Source: Cladosporium sp. IMV 00045 | Lineage: Eukaryota; Ascomycota; Dothideomycetes; Cladosporiales; Cladosporiaceae | Assembly: GCA_001931905.2 (NCBI GenBank) | Contig: MSJI02000627.1 | Coordinates: 1 to 64,000 of the forward strand | Length of the DNA stretch: 64,000 nucleotides | Direction: 5' to 3' | In this document: positions 1 through 12,465 of the stretch, piece after piece | Layout: every line of letters starts with the position of its first letter | Position numbering within the stretch: the stretch's first letter is position 1 | The notes under the pieces: generated by a model | What the model saw: only the letters and a program-made list of their open reading frames with translations | The model's database searches: none | What the model was told of the DNA's origin: nothing | Made by a program: the position numbers and the translations under genes

Positions 1-1345
1 GGGCGGCGACAGGTGAGGGCAGATGCGCCAGTAACGGGTCGTCTTCTTGAGGCGAGGAAGTCATGGCTGGATTATGGTTGACTGAAGGCTTTTCGGTGAG
101 CGACCGACTGCTGTGGGAGTGAAAGGCAACGCAATGAGTTTGTGGGAAGACAAATCTAATGGTTCTCGGGGGGAATGGTCGCAAGGAGATCGGTGTAAGC
201 GCTGGATGATTAGACGAGAGGGGGGTAATAAGACGTGAAAAGGAACGATTCATGCTACACTACCTTGCGACGCGAGCGTTCACATATGCATAATAACTAT
301 GCTGACCGCCGTCCCGAGGTCCGCTATGTCCGCGCGAGTGCGTGGGAGAGTTAGGCACGCTATGATGGAATGAAGTGATATCGGAGGTAAAGGTAGGGCA
401 GAAGGGTAAATTGCGAGGTCCGCATGATCGCCATGCATTGCCGGCCATCTCCCTGTGTCTGCCACGCTCACTAGGCCGTGCAGATATTGGTAAATGAGCC
501 CACCACGTGCTCGCCATGCTCGCTTCTTCGAGCCTGTGAGGGACAAGTGGATTGGTGTGTATTGCCTGTATATGAACGAACCAGGTCCGATGATGCCTCT
601 GGCATAGGTGGCGTTGTGGATTTGACTTTCCAAGGGTCGTCGTTCGTGCTGTTTGCGGGGCCGCAGGGCGACGACATCAGCCATCTATTCAAATAGCGCC
701 GCCATCATCTCATCGTGCTCATCTCCCTGCCGCGAGGCTTGGTCAAGCTTGGCTCTAGCGCTATTCCTCTGTTTGGTAAATTTGGTCGATGGCGCGGAAG
801 AGCGACTTGCCGGTGACGAACAAGGATTAAGCGTTTTCTCTTTCGCTTTGGTGGCGCCGTACCAACAGCACACCGCTCTGCTGGTTCCTATTGTCAAGAT
901 CCGTCAAGTCGGATCCTGGGTACGAGGCTTTCAGTCGATCTAGGTACGCCTCTTATATTTAGCGTGAAAGCTGTGACTTGGGTTTTGTTCATCTCTGTAG
1001 GTTGGAAGTGGCAGACTGTCAGCTGCAGAAGGCGTCTTAGGATTGCCCACCCGTGACCGCACGGCAATATCAGGTGAAACCCGACGGAGAGGACTAAAGA
1101 TTGGTCTTCGCTCGAAATTTGTGTAGGCCAGTGTCTGGAAATATGCTTCGAGGATAGAGACGCCAGATCTTGTACATCAAGCCGTGAGGCTTCAGAATTG
1201 GGCAAGATGCAACAGCTTCCTCACAGCTCCCTGCATTCCTGACGCGCCCCACGCTTTAGCGAGAGCCTCGCGCTCCATAAGGTACTACTATGCATGCTTC
1301 GAACCTCACCACTTGCAATCTTACACCCAAGACGAAATTGTCAGC
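1..1345. other. Left-edge stretch without a supported gene
   Basis: Only short reading frames occur here, on both strands, and none gives a recognisable family. A Ser/Pro/Lys-rich minus-strand stretch around 470-900 has somewhat coding-like composition, but frames are broken by stops without convincing splice sites. It could be upstream region of DCL2 or the remnant of a gene running off the left edge. Confidence 0.4.
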
Positions 1346-4300
1346 ATGGCGGCCTTCGATACGGACGGTGATCACCACCATGTGAGATTGCGTTCATATC
1401 AGTCGGAGATGCTCGAGGAAAGCTTGAAGAGAAATGTCATCGTGGCCATGGATACAGGGAGTGGCAAGACTCATGTTGCGATTGCTCGTATCCAAGCTGA
1501 ATTAGAACGCTCTGCACCTGGCAAGGTAGGTATCACGTTCCGCGGAAAGTATCAAACCACCCAATGTTAACGTAGTCTGCAAAGCTGGTATGGTTCATGA
1601 CCCCAACACAGCCTCTCAGCGAACAACAATGTCGGGTCCTCCAGGAACATCTTCCATCTTACCATATTCGCATCCTCACGGGTTCCGACGACGTCGACAA
1701 ATGGAGTGATCAAAGTCTTTGGGACGCTTTCCTCGCAGGGGTTCACGTCGTCGTAGGGACGCCGGCAGTCCTTGCAGATGCTTTGACACACACCTTTGTC
1801 CGGATGTCTCAACTCTCGCTTCTGGTCTTCGATGAGGCCCATCGCACCACCAAAAAGCATCCAATGAACAACATCATGCGCAACTTCTACTACCCAGCCA
1901 AGCAGAAAGGGGAACAGGTCCCCCATATCCTCGGTCTTTCTGCGAGTCCAGTAATGAAGAACAACGCAAGCGAGAGCGGGCTCCAAGCTATCGAGTCCAA
2001 TCTCGATGCAACTACAATCACTCCCAAACGTTTTCGAGATGACCTGGAGATTCATGTTCATCAACCTACGCTTAGCCATGTCATCTATGGCGATGCATTG
2101 CCCATTGACAGCTCTCCAGCTTTCCATGCTTTGGCGACTGAAATCCAAACATATGACCTTGGTCAAGATCCTTACGTTGTGAGCCTCCAGAAGCAGGATG
2201 ACATACGGGCGCAGCGCCGATTGACGAAAGTATGGATCAAACGCAAGACATACTGCACGGAGCAGCTGGATGGACTGCTGAACCGAGCGCGCCATATCAG
2301 AGAGCAGCTCGGAAGCGCAATGACCGAATGGTACATCTGTACATGTGCGCGTCGCTTTCTTGAGAGCAAGGATCATGATCTCTCACTCATGGATGATCTC
2401 GAAACCACAGAACAAGAGCATATGACCACTATCATGACCAGAATACTCTCTGGGAGTGAAGATTCCAACGCAGCCGCACCCATTGATACCGAACGCATCT
2501 CGGACAAAGCCAAAGCACTCTTGGATGTTCTTGCGGAGAATGCAGTGTCCGATGCTCGAACCATAGTATTCGTAGAGCAGCGAGCGATGGTTGTTGCGCT
2601 TGCATACCTATTGCGCTCAATATTGCCCGCTTCCACGTCCTACGACGTTGGGACATTCGTTGGCACTTCCAGTTTTGCCAACCGGAAAGCATCGTTGAGT
2701 AATCTTGTCGACCACAAAACTCCAGATCAGGATCTACAGGACTTTCGAAGTGGCGCGAAGAACCTCATAATAGCCACCACCGTGCTTGAAGAGGGACTCG
2801 ACGTGCCAGCATGCAACTGCGTGATCTGCTTCGACCTTCCCAAAGATTTGATCTCGTTCGTGCAAAGGCGAGGACGAGCACGCAAAGCCGACTCGCAGTA
2901 CATGCTGTTCATCTCAGAAACCGATCTCAACACTGATCCCGCCAAATTTCCAAAGCTCGAAGAAGTGATGAAAGAAGCCTGTATGAAAGAAGATAGAGAG
3001 CCAAGCAGCGTCGCGGGCTCAGAGGTCGAAGACGGCACACATGACGATACAAGCAACATCAGATACCAGTTGGCTTCTTCAGGAGCGCTTCTCACGATCG
3101 ACGATGCAAAGAGTCACTTGAACCACTTTTGCGCGGTCAGCACCCGGCATGCAAGCCGCTACATCGATCCGCGGCCAGAATACCAAACGAACGCAGAATT
3201 TACTGGCAAAGCCAAATGTTGGGGAGCTTCAGTGACGCTGCCATCATTTGTGCACATGAGCATCCGCACCGCACAAAGCTCTCTGCCTTGGAGTAGCGAA
3301 TCAACAGCCATCAAGGAAGCCGCTTTCAATGCCTATGTCGCTCTGCACCAGGCTGGACTGGTCAACGATAATCTGCTTCCCGTGGTCAAAGACTATGGGC
3401 GTGCACCGGGTCAAGTGCATATCAATCAACCCTCCTTGGTGCAAGTCGCTGCGCGAGAAAGCATGTGGGACGTATGCAGAAGCGTTTCTCACGAGGATCT
3501 CACTTGGCATGCATTTGAGATCACTCTGTTCCTGGGCGAACAAGTTATAGTAACACAAGAACTGCTGCTCCCGTTTCCTCTTACCGATCACCAGACTATC
3601 TGGCTTTACTGGAACGACAGGATCACCTACGAAGTCGTGGTTACACCCTCCCACGGCTCAGTTCTGAAGAAACAAGAGCAGTGGGAAGATACGTGTGGCT
3701 GGACATCGGCGGTACTGCGTTCAATTTTCGCACTGCAAACATCCAGTGAGCGAAACGACCTTGCATTCTATCTCTCTCCTCCATCGGATCTTCTTGATCA
3801 CAGTCAAGCAAATGAGTGCGCCGGCTCTGAAGACGCAAGCAAACGCCTTGCCAATATCAATGATTATTCAAAAGCTGGCCTTGTTCGTGTCAACGGGCAA
3901 GAAAACCGAGCCTACATTTTACAAGATGTCGAGGAGCCACCAACAAACGACCAAGGCACTTCGGGCTCCGTGAAAGAATTGACAGTCACCCCCTTACCTA
4001 AGCGGAGAGATTTCCTGCACAAACCGGCCGTGAACGACAATATCAACGCTGCATACACCTCCACGCAATCGTTTCCGATGTCTCAATGCACAATCAATCG
4101 GGTGCCGGCGCCTTACTCTCTTCTAGCAGCCTTTCTCCCATCGATACTTCACCAATTGGATCTCACGTCCATGGCACAAAAGCTAAATTCTTCTGCATTA
4201 CACTTGAGCAATCCATCCCTCGTAGTCAAAGCTCTCTGCGCGCCCTCTGCGAGCGAACAGATCGGAGACTATAACCGGCTCGAGTATCTCGGCGACAGCA

Positions 4301-5649
4301 TTCTCAAAGTCTGCACGGAACTTCAGCTCGTGGCACAATACCCGACATGGCCTGAAGCATATTTGAGCGCGGAAAAAGATCGAGTTGTTCGCAACGACAA
4401 TCTGGCGAAAGCGGCACTAGACATTGGCTTGGATCGTTTCATTTCCACCCAATCTTTCACAGGACGCAAGTGGCAGCCCCCATCGCTGACAGGTCTATCA
4501 TCCAAGATGGAGGGCGTGAAGAGGCAAATGTCGAGCAAGGTTCTTGCCGACGTCGTCGAGGCTTTGATAGGAGCTGCGTTCGTCGATGGCGGCTTGAGCA
4601 AAGCCTACGAATGCATTCAGACCTTGCTCCCACGTGAGACATGGTGGGATGCTGATTTACAATTTGATGAAATCCTGAAAGAGACGCTCGAAGGCCCTAC
4701 TCCCGTCAACTTACCCTTACTGGAACAACTCGTCGGCCACACTTTCACCTTCCCATCCCTGCTCCTCGAAGCCATCACCCACGCCTCCTACCCACACACC
4801 AACCAAACGAGCTACGAGCGCCTAGAATTCCTCGGCGATGCCATCCTCGACCTCATCGTCACGCCCAAGCTGTACGCGCATCCGCGCGAACTCCGCCACT
4901 GGGATCTCCACCGCGTGCACGAAGCCCTCGTCAACGGCTCCTTCCTCGGCTTCTGCTGCATGAACACAAGCACATCTGGCGAAGCTAGATACGACATCGT
5001 CAACGTCGGAGCGGAAAAAGCGCCACGACCCACCAAAGCAAAACGATACCACCTGCACGACTTCATCCGCGCCAGTTCCCAGCTGGTATCGGGCAAGCAA
5101 GCCTCCCTCCGCCGCTTCGAAGAACTTCACACTCGCATCGCATCCTCGCTGCAAGAAAGCGACATCTACCCCTGGCCCGACCTCACCGCCCTGCAGCCGG
5201 AGAAATTCCTCTCCGACATCGTCGAAGCCGTCCTCGGAGCTCTGTACCTCGACACGCGTGGAGACCTCGCGATCTGCGAGGCGTTTTTGGAGGAACTGGG
5301 CGTGCTACCGATTTTGCGTGGAATTCTGGAGAGGGGAGTCGAGACTGCGTTTCCGAAGGAGAGGGTGGGGATTTTGGCGGATCGGTGTGAGGTTCTTTAT
5401 GAGGTTGGACGGCCTGGGGAGGATGGCGAGGGTTGGGCTTGTGTGGTGAGAGTCGGCGAGAGGGAGGTTGTGAGGGTGGATGGGTGTGGGGGTCGGGAGG
5501 AGGCTGAGGTGAGGGCTGCGGATCGTGCTGCGGAGGTTTTGGTCAAGGAGCTTGAAAGGGATGGTGTGGGATGGCGGAAGAAGAGGAAATTGGGCATCAG
5601 AGGGAAGGGAGAGATGGAGGCGGTTGGGTTGATGGGCGAAGATGCATGA
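1346..5649 (+). CDS. DCL2: Dicer-like protein 2 (RNA helicase / RNase III)
   Basis: Double-stranded RNA processing enzyme of fungal RNA silencing and antiviral defence, cutting dsRNA into small RNAs. Two exons, 1346-1525 and 1585-5649, with a 59-nt intron, give about 1414 aa, normal for fungal DCL2. The start at 1346 lies about 15 residues before the helicase Q-motif. In order: Walker A MDTGSGKT (about residue 35), DEAH box (about 143), SASP helicase motif III, QRRGRAR motif VI (about 488), a Dicer-dimerisation-like region, RNase IIIa with RLEYLGDS (about 956), RNase IIIb with RLEFLGDA (about 1137), and a weak C-terminal dsRNA-binding-like tail. No clear PAZ domain is visible, which is usual for DCL2. 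The acidic residues of both RNase III signatures look intact, so the enzyme should be active. It ends convergently with the oxidoreductase downstream. Assignment to DCL2 rather than DCL1 rests on length and layout. Confidence 0.93.
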
Positions 5650-6016
5650 TGACCCCAAAATGATGAGTGTACTATCTGTCCTGTTCGGTGGGTTTGGCAT
5701 AGCTACCTGTATCAGACGGCCGCTTTTCTTTCTTGGTTCTGTGCGAGGCTTCTTTGGTCGATGCTCCAATATTGAAGAGCGTTACCAGTCAAGTGACTAT
5801 TTAAATGCATGGCTTTCTTTACCGATTTATCATCGGGAAATTCGTTACAATTTTTAAGCCCGAGAGTTTTCTGTTGTCAGAATACAGTGTGAAATTCGTA
5901 ACATTTACTATAATCGTCTATAATGTAGCCATTCGCAATGCCACTCCACCGGGAACAATGCTTTTTTTTTTTTCGCTCAAGAAACCCGCTCAAAACACAC
6001 AAAATATCATCACTCT

Positions 6017-7144
6017 CTAAGCCTTCACCTCAACCTGCTTCTGAAAAGCCTCCGAGAAAGGCCAGTCGACATAACCCTTCGCCTCCTTGGCATTGTAGAA
6101 AAGATCGCGGTTGTAAGGCGTGAGCTCAATGCCGTTCTCGATTCTGAACACCAAATCGGGCGTCGAAATCCAGTACCTGCCAAAAACGATCGCCACATCC
6201 TTATCCTTGTACTGCGCATCGACGGCTTGGCGCGAGCTGTCGGGCGTGAACCCACCCGCGAGGAAGATAGGGGACGTCTTGCCCCACTGCTCGATGAACG
6301 GGTCGTTCTTCTCCGTCGCTTCGATGTCCGCGTTGCCCGCGATGCGGCTCTCGACCAGGTGCAGGTAGGCGAGTTTGAGGTCCTTGAGGCCGGCGATCAT
6401 GTGCGTGAATTGCGGGACGGGCTCGGCCATTTTCATGCCCTGGAAGGAACTCCAGGGGGACAGGCGGATGCCGGTGCGCTCGGCGCCCACGGCCTCGACG
6501 ACCGCCTTGGTGACTTCGAGGCCGAAGCGGGAGCGGTTCTCGACGCTGCCGCCCCATTTGTCGGTGCGCTTGTTGGCCGTGTCCTGCGTGAATTGGTCGA
6601 TGAGGTAGCCGTTGGCGCCGTGGATTTCGACACCGTCGAAGCCGGCTTTCTTCACGGCGTTGGAGGCCGCCTGGGCGTAGTGCTGGATGTACTGCTGGAT
6701 TTCGTCCTCGGTCAGGGGACGAGGGGCGGGGCTGCCCTCGGCGATGGGCACGTCGGAGGAGGAGACGAAGTCGCCGTCGCCGGTGGAGGTCAGGACTTCC
6801 TGGCTGGCGGCGCGGCCGAGGGCCCAGAGTTGCAGCCAGATGTAGCTGCCTTTGGCGTGCACGGCGTCGGTGACTTCCTTCCAGCCCTTGATCTGGTCCT
6901 CGGTGAAGATTGCGGGAACGTTGGGATAGCCTCCGGCCGGAGGGGCAATGATGGTGGCTTCGCTGATGAGAAGGGTGCCGGGAACACAGGCACGCTGGGC
7001 GTAGTAGTCCTTAACCATGGGGAGAGGGACGTGGTTGTCGTCGGCGCGGAAGCGGGTGAGAGGTGCCATTACCAGGCGGTTTGAGAGCCTGTTGGGCCCG
7101 ACCTGGAGAGGCTCAAAGAGCTTGGATTGAGGAATGCTGCCCAT
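6017..7144 (-). CDS. Old Yellow Enzyme-type NADH:flavin oxidoreductase
   Basis: FMN-dependent ene-reductase of the Old Yellow Enzyme / 12-oxophytodienoate reductase family, predicted to reduce activated C=C bonds of enones using NAD(P)H. Single exon, 375 aa, the usual family length, forming one TIM barrel. Visible markers are the N-terminal LFEPLQVG and NRLVMAPLTRFRA strand, the substrate-binding His/Asn pair in HGANGYLIDQF (about residue 180), RLSPWSSFQGM, and the C-terminal FMN phosphate-binding GRYWISTPDLVFR. No signal peptide is seen, so it is probably cytosolic. Physiological substrate cannot be told from sequence; fungal members serve in oxidative stress tolerance and sometimes in ergot-type alkaloid synthesis, but nothing nearby supports the latter. 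Confidence 0.92.
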   Translation of the reverse strand: MGSIPQSKLFEPLQVGPNRLSNRLVMAPLTRFRADDNHVPLPMVKDYYAQRACVPGTLLISEATIIAPPAGGYPNVPAIFTEDQIKGWKEVTDAVHAKGSYIWLQLWALGRAASQEVLTSTGDGDFVSSSDVPIAEGSPAPRPLTEDEIQQYIQHYAQAASNAVKKAGFDGVEIHGANGYLIDQFTQDTANKRTDKWGGSVENRSRFGLEVTKAVVEAVGAERTGIRLSPWSSFQGMKMAEPVPQFTHMIAGLKDLKLAYLHLVESRIAGNADIEATEKNDPFIEQWGKTSPIFLAGGFTPDSSRQAVDAQYKDKDVAIVFGRYWISTPDLVFRIENGIELTPYNRDLFYNAKEAKGYVDWPFSEAFQKQVEVKA

Positions 7145-7916
7145 TGTGACTGAGAAGGTGGTGATTTGGATGTGAGGGTCGTAAAGATCGCAAAAATGGA
7201 AAGCAAGATAGGGTATATGTGGGAAATAGTATCGAAGAAACGCACTACCAGGATCCTACCTTTATATATCTGTAGACAAATCTCGATATTCTAATCAACA
7301 AAACCGCTGGGGGTGATTTATCAGCGTAGAGAGCGTGCGAGGCTAGTGTCGAACATGACAATTGGGCCATTCTCAGGGCTTCCACGGCCCACTGCGAGCA
7401 TCATTAATAAACGTGATGCCAAGACTCCGCGGCATCGTGTCAAAACAAACTGAGTGGCGAGGGTCCATTCTCTGCTGCTGAGCGATTGACTTTCCTTCGG
7501 CAAACCCAGGTGATGGGAATCTGGAAAAGTAGGTGAATGGCGTAATCAGAAGGGGAAAGCGGGCTGGAGATAGCGAGTCACGTCGGCCATTTCTCGCTCT
7601 TCTCGCATTTGTCATATGCCGCCACCCAATGCATACCAGGTACATGGTTCTCACATCAATACATGTACTAGCGGTCGGGTGCTCTGAATACCCTTTGTGT
7701 AAAATGATCGCACGATGACAATGCTTCATTTTTGGGTGAACAGAAAGGCATATAAGTAAATCTCATTAAACTCGTGGATGCATGGCCATCATGTAGCTGC
7801 TGTGAAGCCATTTCCACCCTGCCATACCAAAGAAAAGCATAGTACAACCAATTCAACAACCACTAAAAGAAAAACAAACAAACAAACAAACAAACAAACA
7901 AGAAAAGAAAAGGAAA
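7145..7916. other. Intergenic region between Mug190 and OYE genes
   Basis: About 770 bp with no supported reading frame. It holds the promoter of the minus-strand oxidoreductase on its left and the 3' end of the Mug190-like gene on its right. Confidence 0.5.
7872..7901. repeat. (ACAA)n microsatellite
   Basis: About seven uninterrupted tetranucleotide units lie immediately past the stop codon of the Mug190-like gene (in its 3' untranslated region). Likely length-polymorphic; no function inferred. Confidence 0.9.
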
Positions 7917-10900
7917 TCAACCAGTCTCCGTCTCAACACCAGGCTGCCTGCCCTCCAAACCTCCCGTGATCTTGTTCTTCACCTTCCTCATCCCAATAAT
8001 CCCCTCGTTCTTCGCGAACCTCAAATTCCTCGCCGGCTTCCACTGCATCAGACCACGCTGCTTGCGCTCCTCGGTCTTCTTGTTCTGCTTGTTGATATCC
8101 TTCTGCGACATGTTTGTGTCGTTCGTCTCGCTGGTGCCAGCCGTCCAGCCGGACTCCATAGATCGATCGGTCTGTGATGACTTGCGCCCGTGTTCGGCGT
8201 CTTGGATGCCCAGGTCGGAGCTGCTGTCGCTGTCATTTCCGTCGTTTGCCGTGTTGTCTGTTTCCTGCCCGTCGACCTCGCGCTCGTGGTCTGCCAGTGG
8301 TGGCTCGGCACCGGGCTCGCGACGCTTCTTGCCGCTGGTATCCATGAATGCAGCTGGGTCGTCTCCGAACGCACCAGACCAGTCAGTGCCGGTCTTGGAC
8401 AGCCACTTCTGCTTCTCGGCCGGGTCGGTCTCCTTGAGGATGTCACGACCTTGGGTGAGTGATTCTTCGTGCAGAGTCTGCACGCGTTCGGGCAGCTCTT
8501 TCTCGACCTTGTTAGATCGAACGCCTTCGGCGCGGCAGCATTCCCAAGTTTCGTATGTCTCGCGAGAGCTGTTGTCCATGACGAAAGCCTCGTGGCTGTC
8601 GTCCATACCGGCTCTGAATACACCAGAGAATTGAAGACGTCCAACTTCCTCAAGATCTTCCAGGCCAGGGAGTGTCTCTTGTTTGAGAATCTCCGGGGTA
8701 ATGTAATTCTGCGTGAGACGATCGGGTGCCTTGGTCTTGTAAATGGGGATGTCCAGGTCGGTAGGGTCGTTGTCGACAAGTGTGTGAAGCCAGAAGACGG
8801 CGTATGCGTCAGGCTTGCGGTGGTTGGCGATGTGGAATTCGAAGACAACGGGGCTGCGGTAACGATACTTGACAGGAAGGCGGACAGGTTTACCCTTATT
8901 TTTCTCGCCGACTTTAGTGAGGTCCCAGTAGTAGCCAGTCTCGCCCTCGGAAAGAGCTTTGCATGCGATTCTGCCAATTTTGCCGATCGAACCACCAGTC
9001 CTGAGCTTGATGCGGGCATGGTGGTTGTAGTTCTTAGCAACAACGCGCTCTCCGGTGAACTGGAATGTGCCAACGGAGAAACCAAGCTGCTGGGGTGGCA
9101 GACGAGTCTCGACAGAGCGGAAGAGCAGACTGATACGAATGCGACCGAAGCCGATGCCGCCATCGAGAGGATACCAGCGTGTGACTTGGGATGATGTCTC
9201 GAGGATGTCGCTAAGCTTCAAAGGCACCACGCCGAGGATGGGGTCATGCTCTCTGTGTCTGGAGTCGCGGACGGTGACGGTGATGAGCGCATTGCGCCAA
9301 TCGCGGATGAAACGCTCAGTACCAGCATTGAAGATTGGCTTGCTGCTGACAGCCTTTGCACGAGTGCGGTAGACAAGCTCGTCATTGTAGAGGATGGTAC
9401 AATAGCTGGTGGGTAGCTCGCTGCCTTCTTCGTCAGTGCCTTCGCCATAGCCACGAGCAGGTTCATATTCGCGTCCTTTGCGGCTGCCAATGGTGCCCTT
9501 GATGTTTTCGTATTCGAGGTTGACAATTTGGTGAACGACGATAGAGCAAATACCGCTAGGCCAGAGGGGATCAGGTGGAGTATGTTGCACGGCATCGTCC
9601 AACTCGGTGTTGGTCGCACCCTTCTCGTCTTGCAATTCCGGTTCGTCACGAAGGTTTTCGGGGAGTGCCTTGTTCTTGCCATCGCTGCGCAATGCAGGCC
9701 GGAATTGAGGTTTGCCAAAGAACCCGACTTCCCAGCGGAGTTCGCCGGGCATTTCAGAGCCTTCGTCCATGCCAGAGAGCTTCGAGACTTGCGGGTACAT
9801 CTTGCCAGGGTGCTGAATCATCTTTTGCATGCTCAATTCGACCTTACCGACAATGTCATCGGCGGAATGACGATCGGAGTCCCACAGCTCCACGCTGAGG
9901 TTCTCGTCGGCCTTGATGAGCTCTGGAGTAACCAATACAGCGGCTGTCTCTTCCCAAATCGGGTTCAGATCGTCGGTGATGACACGCGTGCAGTACATTG
10001 GCTTGCCGTATTTGCTGAAAGACAGAGTGATATAAGGGTCTGAGCCACCCCACTTAGAGCCACGCTTGTCCTGCTTGCTCAATCCGACTGCACGATGAAT
10101 GCGAATCCACAGGATGCCGATGGCAGTAGTGTCTTTCGTAATGTCATCGCCTTGCAGCATGGCACGCATGTCGAGACTCATGCTCTTGGGTGCCACGTAC
10201 ATGCTCGCGGCTGCTCCAATAGCGTAGTTGACAAAGTTTGAGATCAAAGGCAAGTTCAGAATATTAGGAGCCTTCTCCATCATGGGAATGCAGCCGGCTT
10301 GAACGTGCGGGACGCCCATGAGAGTGAAGGTCAGAGTCTTAAGGAAAGGTGGCTCCGGAGTCATGGCCAAACGCAGGCGTACAGTACCAACCAACTCTTG
10401 CAGTTCGACGAAGATTGGCAATGGCACACCGAAGAGACCCTTGATACCAAGATAAAACACCAGCTGCATGTGCATGTTGCGTGCTTTATCAGATGCGCGG
10501 GTGCCACTTGGAGCAGCGTGGTAAGCGAAGCTGATTTCAAGGTTGTAGTAGTCGCCGCCCTCCTCGTCAGCGGCCGCTTCTTGAGGGTCTTTGGTCTTCT
10601 TGTTTTCCTCGTGGATTGACTGTTTCAGTTCGGTAACGTTCTTGTCTGGCAAGGCGCGCAAGCTGAGGATGCGAATGGGGTTGGATCCCTGATCAATTTC
10701 GGCCACGCGGACGTTTTCAATGACGCCAGGAACAGATGCTTGCATAACATCTTCGAGGGTGTCTCCTACAGCGGCGAACATGTCTGGGTTGACCAATCCC
10801 CAAATAATGCCTGTGAGCGTGTTCATCCACTCGACACTCTCCGGGAGCAAGTTTGTGGTGGCGGTCTTTCCACGCTCCGCCTCGCTCTCCCATTCCATTT

Positions 10901-11642
10901 CACGGCCGCTCCTGATGAGTTCCTTGATCCACAGCCAGACTCCACTGGAGACGCAACCACCCAGAGGAATGAGTCCAAGGTATCCACCACCAAACACCCT
11001 GCCAATGATGACAATGGCAAAGAATATGCCAATGATCAGAATCAGACCACGCTCCTCGAGCTTCTTGAACATAGGCTCATAGCTGATGGAAGGTGTCGGG
11101 TGAAACAAAATGTTCGTTTTCTCGCCATGGATGGGAACGTCCGAAGTACTCCCTTCAGCGATGGGGTCTGGCGGTGCTGTGATGTCCTGCTTTTCCTTGT
11201 ACTCGGGGTTGGCCTGGTGAGGATCGGTCTGTACGGTGGTGTCTCTTCCCAGGTTGGCATTTGGGACTGAAAGAGTAGGGTCTTTAGCCCTGCCCATCAT
11301 CTCCTTGTTCACATCTTCAATGACAATCTCTTTGCCGGTGGTAGGATCCGTGACCGTCTCCTGAGCTCCAGAGGTCTTCTTCTTTTCATTCTGGTGAGGC
11401 TTGATGTCGGCACCACCTAGACCGTCAGGATGCTGGGACGCTTTCTTTTGCTCGTCGATCTTGCGGTCGCGAGCAGCCTTGTCCTTATCCAAGCGCTTCA
11501 CGAACTCATCGATGGTGGGGATCTTGTTCTTGCCCGAGTACTGCGACCTTTATGTCAGCTGTCTTGCGCCTGTGGGCGTAGGAGAAGAGCGACTTACATG
11601 TCCGCCAGGAGCGGTTTGCGCTTCGGATGGAACTTGCGACAT
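7917..11642 (-). CDS. Mug190-like SMP/C2-domain membrane tether
   Basis: Tricalbin/Mug190-type protein expected at endoplasmic reticulum contact sites, where SMP domains carry lipids and C2 domains bind acidic membranes. Two exons read from the right: 11642-11598 and 11540-7917, separated by a 57-nt intron, giving about 1222 aa. A disordered charged N-terminus is followed by a hydrophobic hairpin rich in Ile and Gly (about residues 180-220), an SMP-like region (about 250-470), a first C2 domain with SDPYITLSFSKYGKP and NPIWEET (about 490-610), a second diverged C2 region (about 690-850), and a long acidic/basic disordered tail. The short first exon encodes only 15 residues and was placed by a good GTAAGTC donor and by the in-frame continuation of the second exon. 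It shares an 823-bp divergent promoter region with the deacetylase gene. Confidence 0.85.
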
Positions 11643-12465
11643 GGTGGGCAAGTAGGCGAGTTGAGTGTGTGATGCCTTTCCTGTCAAGGGCCGGAAGCTC
11701 AAGCAGTCAATGCCACTGCGGAAGCAGGCTGCTCCACCAGGCACGCGGTATCGAATTGACTGTATATGCGAATGCAAAAGTGAGGAGCAGGTTCAAGACG
11801 ATATAGCAAAGGGTGGGAAGGGAAAACAGGGCATGTAGCTCCCAGCCGCGTAGCACATGCGGTAGGTACCACTGAGTGGGACGCAGATGACGTTGATGCT
11901 GTCGACGCGGGAGGGAGGTGTGAGGGCGATCGCTCACGACGATCTGAATCTGTGCGTTTGTAAAGATGGAACATCCAGGTTGAACGGCTATGATTGCTTA
12001 AAAGCTCAACTTCTACCAGAACATAGTGATCGAGTGCCCAATTATTACTATAGGGACATGTAGTATGGTGTTTGTTGTCCAATATCAATTTCGACGTCTT
12101 AGCTGTCGCTGCTTCATGCCAGACGCTTCACTCCGCGATCCTATGCCATCATACATCCACCAACAGTCTCGCCCTGTGGGTCCCTTGGCCCGATCTGCAA
12201 TTACCCCCATGCGCCCATCCATTGAATGATCCCACCTTCCGAGCATTGCTCTGGTCTTCAGCCCAAATAGTGTTAATCAAAAATCACTTTGCTTAAGCGA
12301 TGCCACCAGATCTAACGCACTCAAGCCATGGCAAGCCGCCTCTGACGATAGATAACACCCTGGCCTTTGCATTTAAGCTGGCCTCAACTCTTTGTTAACA
12401 AGGCTTAGCAGTGCACTTTGCTGTAGATTTCCATATGCCTTGAGAACACTCGGACTACCCTGAAA
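11643..12465. promoter_or_regulatory. Divergent intergenic region, Mug190 / GlcNAc-6-P deacetylase
   Basis: About 820 bp between two divergent starts. No convincing reading frame is present, so it should contain both promoters. No specific binding site was identified. Confidence 0.45.

Noticed and set aside
6227..7084. Long plus-strand frame of 285 codons opposite the Old Yellow Enzyme
   Set aside because: Gly/Val/Asp-rich antisense shadow caused by high GC at third positions; the minus-strand frame matches a known family.
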